Below, piece after piece: positions 10,158 to 17,868 of a DNA stretch of 64,000 nucleotides. The notes under the pieces were generated by a model, which worked only from the letters and a program-made list of their open reading frames with translations, searched no databases and was not told where the DNA came from. This stretch comes from Vibrio astriarenae (GTDB taxonomy: Bacteria > Pseudomonadota > Gammaproteobacteria > Enterobacterales > Vibrionaceae): contig NZ_CP047475.1 in assembly GCF_010587385.1 (NCBI RefSeq), positions 2,108,001-2,172,000 of the forward strand. Reading direction: 5' to 3'. Both the position numbers and the translations under genes were made by a program. Position 1 is the first letter of the stretch, and each line of letters begins with the position of its first letter.

Positions 10158-10484
10158 TTACTCTGCGTTGCGCGCTGCCGCTTCTTTGATCAACGGCTGC
10201 AGCTCACCTTTTTGGAACATTTCCATGATGATGTCACAACCACCGATCAGTTCACCTTCAACCCAAAGCTGTGGGAAAGTTGGCCACTGTGCGTAAGCAG
10301 GTAGCTCTGCACGAATGTCTGGGTTTTGTAGAATATCTACGTATGCGAATTTCTCACCACAGTTCATTAGAGCCTGTGCAGCTTGAGAAGAGAAACCACA
10401 GCTAGGTAGTTTTGGTGAGCCTTTCATGTATAGAAGGATCGCATTTTCTTCAATTTGCTGTTTGATTTTGTCGATAGTTTCCAT
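10158..10484 (-). CDS. grxD: Monothiol glutaredoxin 4
   Basis: Monothiol glutaredoxin that binds a [2Fe-2S] cluster as a dimer and serves in iron-sulfur trafficking. The product is 108 residues, within the usual family length. The single-cysteine active site CGFS lies near residue 29, preceded by KGSP and followed by the WPTFPQLWVEGELIGGCDII glutathione-binding region. The ATG has a GAGG site 5 nt upstream. It is a single-gene unit divergent from sodB, another iron protein. Confidence 0.95.
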   Translation of the reverse strand: METIDKIKQQIEENAILLYMKGSPKLPSCGFSSQAAQALMNCGEKFAYVDILQNPDIRAELPAYAQWPTFPQLWVEGELIGGCDIIMEMFQKGELQPLIKEAAARNAE

Positions 10485-10714
10485 GGCTTCCTCGTGATGG
10501 AGTTACTTCTTTTTTGATCCAGTTATTCTAAACCATTAGTAGAGAATAAAAAGCCCATAATATTTAAGGTTATAGCAAACCTCTCAAAGATGCTTTTTTT
10601 TAGCTAAAAACTTGATAAACTAGCGTGAAGTCAGTCAAAAAGACGCCTAAAACAATATTGGAAGCTCACGAAAGAGACACCCCTCTTTCAATCAAATAAA
10701 TGGAGAAACGAGTA

Positions 10715-11299
10715 ATGGCATTTGAACTACCAGCTCTTCCTTATGCAAAAGACGCACTAGAACCACACATCTCTGCTGAGACTCTAGATTTCCACCACGG
10801 TAAGCACCACAACACTTATGTTGTTAAGCTAAACGGTCTTATCCCTGGTACTGAGTTTGAAGGTAAGACGCTAGAAGAGATCGTTAAGACTTCTACTGGT
10901 GGCATCTTCAACAACGCTGCACAAATCTGGAACCACACATTCTACTGGCACTGTCTAGCGCCAAACGCAGGTGGTGAACCAACAGGTGCAATTGCAGACG
11001 CAATCAATGCAGCATTTGGCTCTTTCGAAGAGTTCAAAGCAAAATTCACTGATTCAGCAATCAATAACTTCGGTTCTTCTTGGACTTGGTTGGTGAAAAA
11101 AGCAGATGGCTCACTAGACATCGTAAACACGTCTAATGCAGCAACTCCGCTTACAGAAGAAGGTGTAACACCGCTTCTAACTGTAGACCTTTGGGAACAC
11201 GCATACTACATCGATTACCGCAACGTACGTCCAGACTACATGAACGGTTTCTGGGCCCTAGTTAACTGGGAATTCGTAGCAGCGAACCTAGCTAAGTAA
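10715..11299 (+). CDS. sodB: Superoxide dismutase [Fe]
   Basis: Cytoplasmic Fe-superoxide dismutase, 194 residues. Metal ligands are visible as the His in [11 protein letters not shown], the His in [10 protein letters not shown], and the Asp and His of [11 protein letters not shown]. The [10 protein letters not shown] segment is typical of the iron form. A frame-extending ATG lies 15 nt upstream, but GGAG is spaced 9 nt from the chosen ATG and [10 protein letters not shown] is the family N-terminus. Base composition shows strong codon bias, as expected for an abundant protein. A rho-independent terminator follows. Confidence 0.96.
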   Translation: MAFELPALPYAKDALEPHISAETLDFHHGKHHNTYVVKLNGLIPGTEFEGKTLEEIVKTSTGGIFNNAAQIWNHTFYWHCLAPNAGGEPTGAIADAINAAFGSFEEFKAKFTDSAINNFGSSWTWLVKKADGSLDIVNTSNAATPLTEEGVTPLLTVDLWEHAYYIDYRNVRPDYMNGFWALVNWEFVAANLAK

Positions 11300-11336
11300 T
11301 TTGGCACTTAGCCACTCGATTTAGTCATCGAATACC

Positions 11337-11370
11337 AAACCCGTGCTCCCTATAGCGCGGGTTTTCTTTT
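11337..11370 (+). terminator. Intrinsic terminator of sodB
   Basis: Stem AAACCCGTGC / GCGCGGGTTT (one G-U pair) followed by TTCTTTT. Confidence 0.85.
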
Positions 11371-11444
11371 CTCTCTGATTTATTCATTTTTTCTAAAGTC
11401 ATCCAGCACTCTGTCGATAACTAATTGTTAAGACGGAGAACATC

Positions 11445-11948
11445 ATGCAAATCACTGCTGCTGAGCAAAATATCATCATCAACGAACTTCAAGCGGGTAA
11501 CGGCATTAACCGTGCTGTACATGAAGGTCGTCGTGCTGATTTTGCCCTGTTTCTATCGATGTTCTCACACGATATTCGAGAAGTGACGCCTGTTGATAGC
11601 ATTGAAGAAGTCGTCACTAGCGATGACCTGCTACGCAAAGAGTTTCAATTGAGCGAGCCGCAAGCGCTACGCTCTTCTGCACCGTCTTACGATACATCGG
11701 CAGAGCAAGCGCGTCAGTTCCAGCAAGGCGGTATGGCAAGCGCCAAACTAAGCCACTACCTAACACCTGAAGCACTGGCCTACCTGCCTGAAAATACGGC
11801 AGATTTACCCGAAGAGGTGTACCATAACCTCTCATACCACCAGCTGCGCCACCTAAACACACCCGACAACACAGCGAAACTGCCGCACCATTTCTATCAC
11901 CAGATGAATGAGTCACACCGTCGCGATACGCTTAACTTGCACGCTTAA
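11445..11948 (+). CDS. Hypothetical protein with a C-terminal duplicated segment
   Basis: Protein of 167 residues, family not recognised, no signal peptide and no membrane segment. It starts after AGACGGAGAAC, a good ribosome site 7-8 nt from the ATG. The C-terminal third holds two related units of about 22 residues (LPENTADLPEEVYHNLS and TPDNTAKLPHHFYHQMN), suggesting a small helical repeat. It lies alone between sodB and the degenerate SDR gene. I do not assign a function. Confidence 0.65.
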   Translation: MQITAAEQNIIINELQAGNGINRAVHEGRRADFALFLSMFSHDIREVTPVDSIEEVVTSDDLLRKEFQLSEPQALRSSAPSYDTSAEQARQFQQGGMASAKLSHYLTPEALAYLPENTADLPEEVYHNLSYHQLRHLNTPDNTAKLPHHFYHQMNESHRRDTLNLHA

Positions 11949-12082
11949 TGTGATGTACAACTAAAAACCACCAAATAAGTACGCCATTCGATATTTATTT
12001 GACCTCATTCACAGCACTGCAACCATTGTTAAACCATCCTGAAGTGACCAGATAACAAAATACAACAATGGTAATAAGAGAT

Positions 12083-12757
12083 ATGAATATTGCTCAAGCT
12101 GTCATCTTGGTCACTGCTGCGGGTACGATGCTAGGTCGCACGCTCGCACAACACTTTGCTTTGCAAGGTGCTTCGGTTGTGATCACTGACACTAATGAAT
12201 CAGCCCTCAACAACACTCTCACCCTTTGTGCAGCACATACCCCAAATGTCTATGCACATGTTATGGAGTGTCAATCTATCGAAGCCAATAACGCCTTATT
12301 CGATTTTGTTGAACACACCAACGCTCAAGCACCGAATATTGTGGTTAACCTCTGTACCGGGTTCCCCAACACAGACGCACTTGAGCAGACGGATTCCGAC
12401 ACCTTTGTTCAGCAACTTGCGAAAGCAACCGGCAGTTTATTAAACCTAGGTAAAGTCGCAGCAGAGCGAATGAAGCCACATCAACAAGAAGGGGTGATCA
12501 TCAATATAATCTCTGACGGTCAAGTGGGCACATTGATGGGGGGAGATTCTGCTTCCTCGATTGTTGCAGGTTTCACTAAGCGTTGGGCAAGTGAACTGAA
12601 CCCATTCAACATCCGTGTTGGAGGCATTGTCCCAGCACCGCGCGTGAACTATTCAGACAGCCATATCGCCGCCTCTCAGGACGAACTGGTGCGCCATACT
12701 GAGTATATTGTTGCCAACGACTACTTTAACGGACGAGTCATGTCGGCTGAGTTTTAA
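12083..12757 (+). CDS. Degenerate SDR-fold protein, probably non-catalytic
   Basis: SDR-fold protein of about 224 residues. The framework is clear: an N-terminal beta-alpha-beta (VTAAGTMLGR), a central strand ending IINIISD, and the helix SASSIVAGFTKRWASEL followed by IRVGGIVP. The residues normally used for catalysis are replaced: the YxxxK pair reads DxxxS, and the NNAG position reads NLCTG. It may still bind a nucleotide or act as a scaffold. Either of two ATGs could be the start: 12083 (weak TAAGAG site) or 12068 (no site). It faces the phosphatase gene across a shared terminator. Confidence 0.65.
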   Translation: MNIAQAVILVTAAGTMLGRTLAQHFALQGASVVITDTNESALNNTLTLCAAHTPNVYAHVMECQSIEANNALFDFVEHTNAQAPNIVVNLCTGFPNTDALEQTDSDTFVQQLAKATGSLLNLGKVAAERMKPHQQEGVIINIISDGQVGTLMGGDSASSIVAGFTKRWASELNPFNIRVGGIVPAPRVNYSDSHIAASQDELVRHTEYIVANDYFNGRVMSAEF

Positions 12758-12772
12758 TTTACCCCGCATAAC

Positions 12773-12810
12773 AAAGCCGAAGCAATCGAGTGATCGCTTC
12801 GGCTTTTCAA
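12773..12810. terminator. Bidirectional terminator between SDR-fold gene and phosphatase
   Basis: 11-bp perfect stem AAAGCCGAAGC / GCTTCGGCTTT with T-tracts on the plus side, between convergent genes. Confidence 0.8.
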
Positions 12811-12820
12811 TTCATCGTGG

Positions 12821-13285
12821 TTATAAACTACGTAGTATTGCTTCGCTCGACTCTTCGATTAAATCCAACACCAGCTCAAACCCTTGCTCTCCACCATAAT
12901 ATGGGTCTGGAATTTCACTATAACTCGACTCTCCGTGAGTCAAAAACAGCGATAGCTTGTGTTGATACTCTTTTGGGCAATCATCATAAAGATCCGCTAA
13001 ATTGGCCTTATCTGCAGCTAAAATCAGATCAAAATCGATAAAGTCTTGAGCGACAACTGGTCGTGACGTGATACCTTTGAACGAGTATCCTCGTTTTTCA
13101 CCCGCCAGTTTACTGCGTGAATCAGGCCCCTTTCCCTTATGGAAATCAATCGTTCCCGCCGAGTCTACCTCGACATCAACGCCAAGCTGCTTCGCTTTCG
13201 CTCGCAGTACCGCCTCTCCTGTTGGTGATCGGCAAATGTTGCCCATGCACACCACTAAAATCCGTTTATTCACTACTTGACCCAT
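12821..13285 (-). CDS. Low-molecular-weight protein tyrosine phosphatase
   Basis: Cytosolic phosphatase of 154 residues. The P-loop is VCMGNICRS near residues 12-20 (C-x5-R-S, nucleophile Cys), and the general-acid loop is DPYYGG near residue 125. The family is often paired with tyrosine kinases of capsule loci (Wzb), but no capsule or kinase genes are nearby, so this is the stand-alone form and its substrate is unknown. The ATG used has GAAGG immediately before it, closer than usual; a GTG 12 nt downstream is an alternative start. Confidence 0.85.
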   Translation of the reverse strand: MGQVVNKRILVVCMGNICRSPTGEAVLRAKAKQLGVDVEVDSAGTIDFHKGKGPDSRSKLAGEKRGYSFKGITSRPVVAQDFIDFDLILAADKANLADLYDDCPKEYQHKLSLFLTHGESSYSEIPDPYYGGEQGFELVLDLIEESSEAILRSL

Positions 13286-13454
13286 CCTTCACCCACACTT
13301 GAAACGCTACTTGAACAAGTCATTTCATCATAGCCAGAATGATTTAAACCAACAAGCGGTGTCATTTCCTTATCTCCTGAATAAATTTGGGGTATTTAGG
13401 ATATAGAAACTTCGCTACTATGGCGTGATTAAACTGCGACAAAGGAAATAAACA

Positions 13455-14072
13455 GTGAGCAATGATAGCCAAGATCTTTCTTACAAAGATCAGAAACATA
13501 AGCAGCGACAGCAAAAAGTAAAGCAGGAAGTTGACCAGAAGATCGCGGCGGCTCAAGAAGAGAAAGGATTATTGCTTGTCATCACTGGCAATGGCAAAGG
13601 AAAAACAACCTCAGGATTTGGTACTGTCGCCCGAGCTGTTGGTCATGATAAGAAGTGCGCTGTTGCACAGTTTATCAAAGGCACCTGGGACAATGGTGAA
13701 CGAAACTTACTTGAAAAATTAGGTGTTGAGTTTCAAGTCATGGCAACGGGTTTTACTTGGGAAACGCAGAATAAAGCAACTGACACACAAGCTGCCCAAC
13801 TGATTTGGCAAGAGTGTAAGCGTATGCTGCAAGATAAATCGCTGGATGTGGTGCTGTTTGACGAGCTCACGTATATGGTGAGCTATGGGTACATTGAGCT
13901 AGAAGAAGTGGTTGAAGCATTAAACAACCGCCCTAAGATGCAGTCAGTCATCATTACTGGACGCGGTGCTCACCGTACATTAATTGAAATGGCGGATACG
14001 GTATCCGAAGTGAAAAACGTTAAGCACGCATTCGAATCTGGTGTAAAAGCACTCAAGGGTGTCGATTGGTAA
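13455..14072 (+). CDS. btuR: Cob(I)yrinic acid a,c-diamide adenosyltransferase
   Basis: ATP:corrinoid adenosyltransferase of the CobA/BtuR family, making adenosylcobalamin from salvaged corrinoids. The 205-residue product has a basic helical N-terminal tail, then the P-loop GNGKGKTTSG near residue 44, and a C-terminal core ending HAFESGVKALKGVDW. The start is GTG with AAAGGA about 8 nt upstream. I looked for a cobalamin riboswitch in the 170 nt upstream and found no recognisable B12 box. No other cobalamin genes lie in the window. Confidence 0.92.
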   Translation: MSNDSQDLSYKDQKHKQRQQKVKQEVDQKIAAAQEEKGLLLVITGNGKGKTTSGFGTVARAVGHDKKCAVAQFIKGTWDNGERNLLEKLGVEFQVMATGFTWETQNKATDTQAAQLIWQECKRMLQDKSLDVVLFDELTYMVSYGYIELEEVVEALNNRPKMQSVIITGRGAHRTLIEMADTVSEVKNVKHAFESGVKALKGVDW

Positions 14073-14076
14073 TCAT

Positions 14077-14099
14077 CTCCACCCCAAGATGGGGTGGAG
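14077..14099. other. Stem-loop between btuR and yghU
   Basis: 9-bp perfect stem CTCCACCCC / GGGGTGGAG with a 5-nt loop between convergent genes. Neither strand has a clear T-tract, so it may terminate weakly or protect 3' ends. Confidence 0.5.
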
Positions 14100-14109
14100 A
14101 GATAAAGCG

Positions 14110-14967
14110 CTAAGGTTTTTGCTTTAGTGCAGCGTCAATATCAGCAGCGCTGTGGCGCTCTACCACTTGCTCCCAAGCCTCTCCCCAAGCTCGGTTAACA
14201 ATCTTGCCACGCTCTACGGCTGGTCTCGCGGCAATATCTTGTGCCCAGCGCGTTAGGTTTTTGTAGCTCTCTACATCGAGGAACTCGGCTGCATCATACA
14301 ACTTGCCCAACACTAGGCTGCCATACCAAGGCCATGTCGCGATATCAGCGATGCTGTACTCATCACCACCCAGGTATTTGTTGTCAGCAAGACGTTTGTC
14401 AAGCACATCCAGTTGGCGTTTTGCCTCCATCGAGAAACGGTTTATTGGGTATTCAAACTTCTCCGGCGCATACGCATAGAAATGGCCAAAACCACCGCCA
14501 AGATAAGGCGCTGAACCTTGTAGCCAGAACAGCCAGTTCATCACTTCCGTTTTCTTAGCCACATCACTTGGCAAGAAATGACCAAACTTTTCTGCCAAAT
14601 ACAGGAGAATATTGCCCGACTCAAACACACGGATAGGCTCGACACCTGAGTGATCAACCAGCGCTGGAATCTTAGAGTTTGGGTTCACATCAACAAAGCC
14701 AGATGAAAACTGGTCACTGTCACCAATTTTAATGATGTGCGCATCATACTCAGCAGCATCTACACCAGCAGCCAATAGTTCTTCGAACATAATAGTGACT
14801 TTTTGCCCATTGGGTGTCCCCATCGAGTAAAGCTGGAATGGGTGCTCACCTGCAGGTAGATCACGATCAAAACGAGCTCCGGAATCCGGGCGGTTTATGC
14901 TCGCCCATGTACCGCCGTTTTCACTGTCAGCAGTCCAAACTTTTGGTGGGATATATTCATTCGACAT
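14110..14967 (-). CDS. yghU: Glutathione-dependent disulfide-bond oxidoreductase YghU
   Basis: Glutathione S-transferase-fold enzyme of the Nu class, 285 residues, close to E. coli YghU in length and layout. An N-terminal extension rich in Trp and Asp precedes the thioredoxin-like domain with the TPNGQKV motif near residue 50, and then the all-helical C-terminal domain. Nu-class enzymes bind two glutathiones and reduce disulfides rather than conjugating. The ATG has an AAGGA site. It is divergent from the EamA transporter, with 243 nt between them. Confidence 0.88.
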   Translation of the reverse strand: MSNEYIPPKVWTADSENGGTWASINRPDSGARFDRDLPAGEHPFQLYSMGTPNGQKVTIMFEELLAAGVDAAEYDAHIIKIGDSDQFSSGFVDVNPNSKIPALVDHSGVEPIRVFESGNILLYLAEKFGHFLPSDVAKKTEVMNWLFWLQGSAPYLGGGFGHFYAYAPEKFEYPINRFSMEAKRQLDVLDKRLADNKYLGGDEYSIADIATWPWYGSLVLGKLYDAAEFLDVESYKNLTRWAQDIAARPAVERGKIVNRAWGEAWEQVVERHSAADIDAALKQKP

Positions 14968-15081
14968 AATTCTAATCCTTGGTCTTAGTGTTTGTGCAGT
15001 GCATACCCTATCTAATATGGGGCTAACGTATGATTTCTAAATGAATAAAAACAAATACTTTATGCTTGTTTGTTCTATAGG

Positions 15082-15148
15082 TAGCCTCACGGTTCGACCA
15101 CCTTAGGCTATCGAACCGTCGATTAATGCGCTTTGGCGCTATTTTTTT
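15082..15148 (+). promoter_or_regulatory. Candidate pseudoknot leader with U-tract upstream of the EamA gene
   Basis: Two interleaved perfect helices are possible: TAGCCT (15082-15087) with AGGCTA (15105-15110), and ACGGTTCGA (15089-15097) with TCGAACCGT (15111-15119). Their order gives an H-type pseudoknot or two mutually exclusive folds. A small GCGC-TTTG-GCGC hairpin (15128-15139) followed by ATTTTTTT then lies 63 nt before the EamA start. The layout resembles a compact riboswitch or attenuator. What is seen is the pairing; the regulatory role is inferred. Confidence 0.45.
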
Positions 15149-15210
15149 GAAATTTCTCCTGTATGATGTGCCGCTGTTTTCTTGTATGACAAATAAGCTG
15201 TAATCGTTTC

Positions 15211-16092
15211 ATGAGCAAAGCCACCAATCACGCAATCTTTCTCCTCGTCCTTGCCAACCTGCTCGCGTCTTTCTCCGATGTTTCGCTAAAGGTACTTAAT
15301 GGCGAAGTGCCAACGTTTCAATACGTATTTATACGTCAGTTTTTAAGTGTCATGCTGCTTCTGCCTTTCTGGCTAAAGCTGCCTCGAGCAACACGTATGC
15401 AGGGCGGCTGCAGAATCAACTTCTTGCGTGCCCAATTCATTTTGGTGGGCAGTGGCTGTGCCATGATTGCGATCACCCACCTCACCCTTGCTACCGCAAA
15501 CGCTATGTTCTATGTCGGCCCGATTTTAATGCTCCCCCTCTCGATATTACTCCTCAAAGAGCGCCCAAATAGAGGCAAAGTGATCGCTACCTTGATAGGC
15601 TTTATGGGTGTGTTGATTGTGCTTCGCCCTGAGCACTTCCATTGGGCTGCGATTGCGGGTTTAGGTAGTGCCCTCGCGATGGGAGTAGGCAATATCTTAA
15701 TCAAGCGCTTGAGTGATGATCAGCATATTATCTCAACCCTATTCTGGACCAGCTTGATGACACTTCCTCTTGCGTTGGCTTTTGCGTTACCCCAATGGGC
15801 GGAAATAGAGTGGCGACATGTGGGTTGGATCATGGCGATCAACTTGTTTGTATTGGGTTATCACGCCTTAGTTGTCGTGGCTTATAAAAAAGCGCCAGCA
15901 AGTCAGATTGCACTTGCCGAGTATTCAGGGTTGGTGTTTGTCACGCTATTCGGCGTGATGTGGTTTGACGAAATACCCGACTTCTTGACGCTATTGGGTA
16001 TCGCTTTTATTGTTATCCCAATGATGCCAGTTCAATGGCGTAAATGGCTAAGGCGTAAAGCAGAACCGGTCGCACAGAATCAACCGCACTAG
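15211..16092 (+). CDS. EamA/DMT-superfamily transporter
   Basis: Inner-membrane exporter-type protein of 293 residues with about ten hydrophobic segments in the two-repeat EamA arrangement; each half has the typical end-of-repeat segment (LLLKERPNRGKVIATLIGFMG in the first). The substrate cannot be read from sequence; relatives export amino acids or metabolites. The ATG lacks a strong ribosome site, which fits post-transcriptional control by the structured leader. It is a single gene ending in an intrinsic terminator. Confidence 0.82.
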   Translation: MSKATNHAIFLLVLANLLASFSDVSLKVLNGEVPTFQYVFIRQFLSVMLLLPFWLKLPRATRMQGGCRINFLRAQFILVGSGCAMIAITHLTLATANAMFYVGPILMLPLSILLLKERPNRGKVIATLIGFMGVLIVLRPEHFHWAAIAGLGSALAMGVGNILIKRLSDDQHIISTLFWTSLMTLPLALAFALPQWAEIEWRHVGWIMAINLFVLGYHALVVVAYKKAPASQIALAEYSGLVFVTLFGVMWFDEIPDFLTLLGIAFIVIPMMPVQWRKWLRRKAEPVAQNQPH

Positions 16093-16099
16093 AAAGATG

Positions 16100-16130
16100 A
16101 AAGCCATCTCGCAAAGAGATGGCTTTTTCT
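16100..16130 (+). terminator. Intrinsic terminator of the EamA gene
   Basis: 11-bp perfect stem AAAGCCATCTC / GAGATGGCTTT followed by TTCTT. Confidence 0.85.
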
Positions 16131-16163
16131 TAGGACTAAATTGAGGAACTTAGGAGAGCTGTC

Positions 16164-17540
16164 TTACGCTTGGGCTGTTTGACCTTCTACTCGTTTCTCT
16201 TTTGCTTCAAAGGCTTCTTTATCAAAACCTTCATGAAGGTGGTAGTAACGCTTGTAAACAAGGCCACTGATTAGCATCAGAATTGCAGGAAGACCAACCA
16301 TCATAAAGTGCAGACCCATAATTGTGCTCTCCGCTTGCTCTACATTTGGTACGTAACCCACGATAGTCAAACCCACACCGACAATGAAACCACCTGCAGC
16401 GCCGGCAAACTTCACTAGCATCGTTTGCACTGAGAAAATAACGCTCTCACTGCGGTGACCTGTTTTGTGCTCACCGTAATCTACTACGTCTGCTAGCATT
16501 ACGGTTTGTAGTGCGTTTGCGATACCCACGCCAAACTTAATCGCTGCACCTGCCACACCAATCAGCATTGCGTTGCCTGGTACCATTACGCCCATAACAA
16601 GAAGCACTAAGCAAGACAGGATTGGGAAGCCACAAGCAATTAACCATAGATTTTTGCGTGGCAATGCCGCTGCGATACGTGGGAACAAGAATACACCTGC
16701 CACTTCAGCCGCGCCCGCAACCATCATGTATACAGGGAATAACTCTGGGTTACCTAACGCGTATGAGAAGTAGTAGATAGCAAAGCCACCCACAAGCAGG
16801 TTAGCAATTTGGAAAGAAAGCACTGTACCGATCAGTGCTTTTAGCTGATCGTTTTTGCCAATGATGGTCAGTACATCCTTGAATGCGAATCTTTCAGCGG
16901 GTGTGTTGGTGACTGCTGCGGTTTTCTCTTTCACGTTACGTGCAATCAAAAACGCACTCATAACGAACAGCACTGCTATGAGCATAGCCATGTTGAAGAA
17001 ACCTGCACCTTGGTCACCATTGCCCAACTCACCAACGATATGTAGGCCGTATGTACCCGTAATGAACCATGCAAGACTTGCGAACAAACGTGGCCAAACA
17101 ACTAACTTTTCACGCTCTTCGCGAGAGCTTGAAAGTGCAGGGATCATTGACCAGTATGGAATGTCCATTATGGTGTAGGTCAGACCCCAAAGAATGTATG
17201 CCGCTGCCGCGTAAATATAAAGCGCTTTCCCATCAAACATGTGAGTGCTGAATAGGCCCACTAAAACAATGGCATTCAATAGTGTGCCAATCACAATCCA
17301 TGGACGGAACTTACCGAAGCGCGAACGAGTATTATCAACGATCACACCCATCATTGGGTCAGTAATCGCATCAATAATACGCGCCGCTAAGAAGATGGTA
17401 CCCACGAAAGCGGCAGACAAACCAGCCACGTCCGTGAAGTAGAACATGAGGAAGATATAAATTGGTGCACAAGCGAAATCTTTACCTAATGCACCTATGC
17501 CGTAGGAGGCTTTGGTTTTTAAAGTGATATTCTCAGACAT
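16164..17540 (-). CDS. MelB-like glycoside:cation symporter (GPH family)
   Basis: Twelve-segment inner-membrane symporter of 458 residues, GPH family. The N-terminal cation site region RIIDAITDPMMG near residues 54-65 carries the paired Asp residues used for Na+/H+ coupling in MelB, followed by the family signature around GKFRPWI. Overall length and pattern are close to the melibiose carrier. Adjacency to a GH36 alpha-galactosidase supports uptake of an alpha-galactoside such as melibiose; lactose transport is also possible given the lacZ gene in the locus. AAGGAAAC precedes the ATG, and a LacI-type operator lies 128 nt upstream. Confidence 0.85.
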   Translation of the reverse strand: MSENITLKTKASYGIGALGKDFACAPIYIFLMFYFTDVAGLSAAFVGTIFLAARIIDAITDPMMGVIVDNTRSRFGKFRPWIVIGTLLNAIVLVGLFSTHMFDGKALYIYAAAAYILWGLTYTIMDIPYWSMIPALSSSREEREKLVVWPRLFASLAWFITGTYGLHIVGELGNGDQGAGFFNMAMLIAVLFVMSAFLIARNVKEKTAAVTNTPAERFAFKDVLTIIGKNDQLKALIGTVLSFQIANLLVGGFAIYYFSYALGNPELFPVYMMVAGAAEVAGVFLFPRIAAALPRKNLWLIACGFPILSCLVLLVMGVMVPGNAMLIGVAGAAIKFGVGIANALQTVMLADVVDYGEHKTGHRSESVIFSVQTMLVKFAGAAGGFIVGVGLTIVGYVPNVEQAESTIMGLHFMMVGLPAILMLISGLVYKRYYHLHEGFDKEAFEAKEKRVEGQTAQA

Positions 17541-17667
17541 TTTGTTTCCTTTAGGCTTATCACCCTTCCCCTAACTAGAATGAGCGACATTGGCCTTTTT
17601 ATTTATAAGTTTCGAGGCTAATGCTAATCATTGGGGCGCAGATTTACTGTGATCAAAAACCGCTTTA

Positions 17668-17681
17668 TGGAAACGTTTACA
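17668..17681. promoter_or_regulatory. LacI-family operator upstream of the symporter gene
   Basis: TGGAAACGTTTACA, a CG-centred near-palindrome identical to the site at 20066 and matching the one at 20580. It lies within the 328-nt gap between the symporter and alpha-galactosidase genes, implying a separate regulated promoter for the symporter. Confidence 0.7.
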
Positions 17682-17785
17682 GTCGATGATGGAAACTGAG
17701 ATCTCCAACACAATGCTGCGAAGTTGTTACTAAATATACAAATATAAAACAGATGGTTAGTCTGTTATTTGATAGCGATGATAGA

Positions 17786-17827
17786 GTCAAAAAAACAAAA
17801 ACGCCGCAACTAAAAATAGCTTGCGGC
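17786..17827 (-). terminator. Intrinsic terminator of the alpha-galactosidase gene
   Basis: Stem GCCGCAA / TTGCGGC; on the minus strand it is followed by GTTTTTGTTTTTTTG. It separates the GH36 gene from the downstream symporter gene. Confidence 0.75.
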
Positions 17828-17868
17828 ACTCGTCATTAAGCTTGATTATGAAAGGGTTTACCTGAGAA

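Noticed and set aside
13286..13454. Search for a cobalamin riboswitch before btuR
   Set aside because: The gap is only 169 nt and I found no B12-box consensus.
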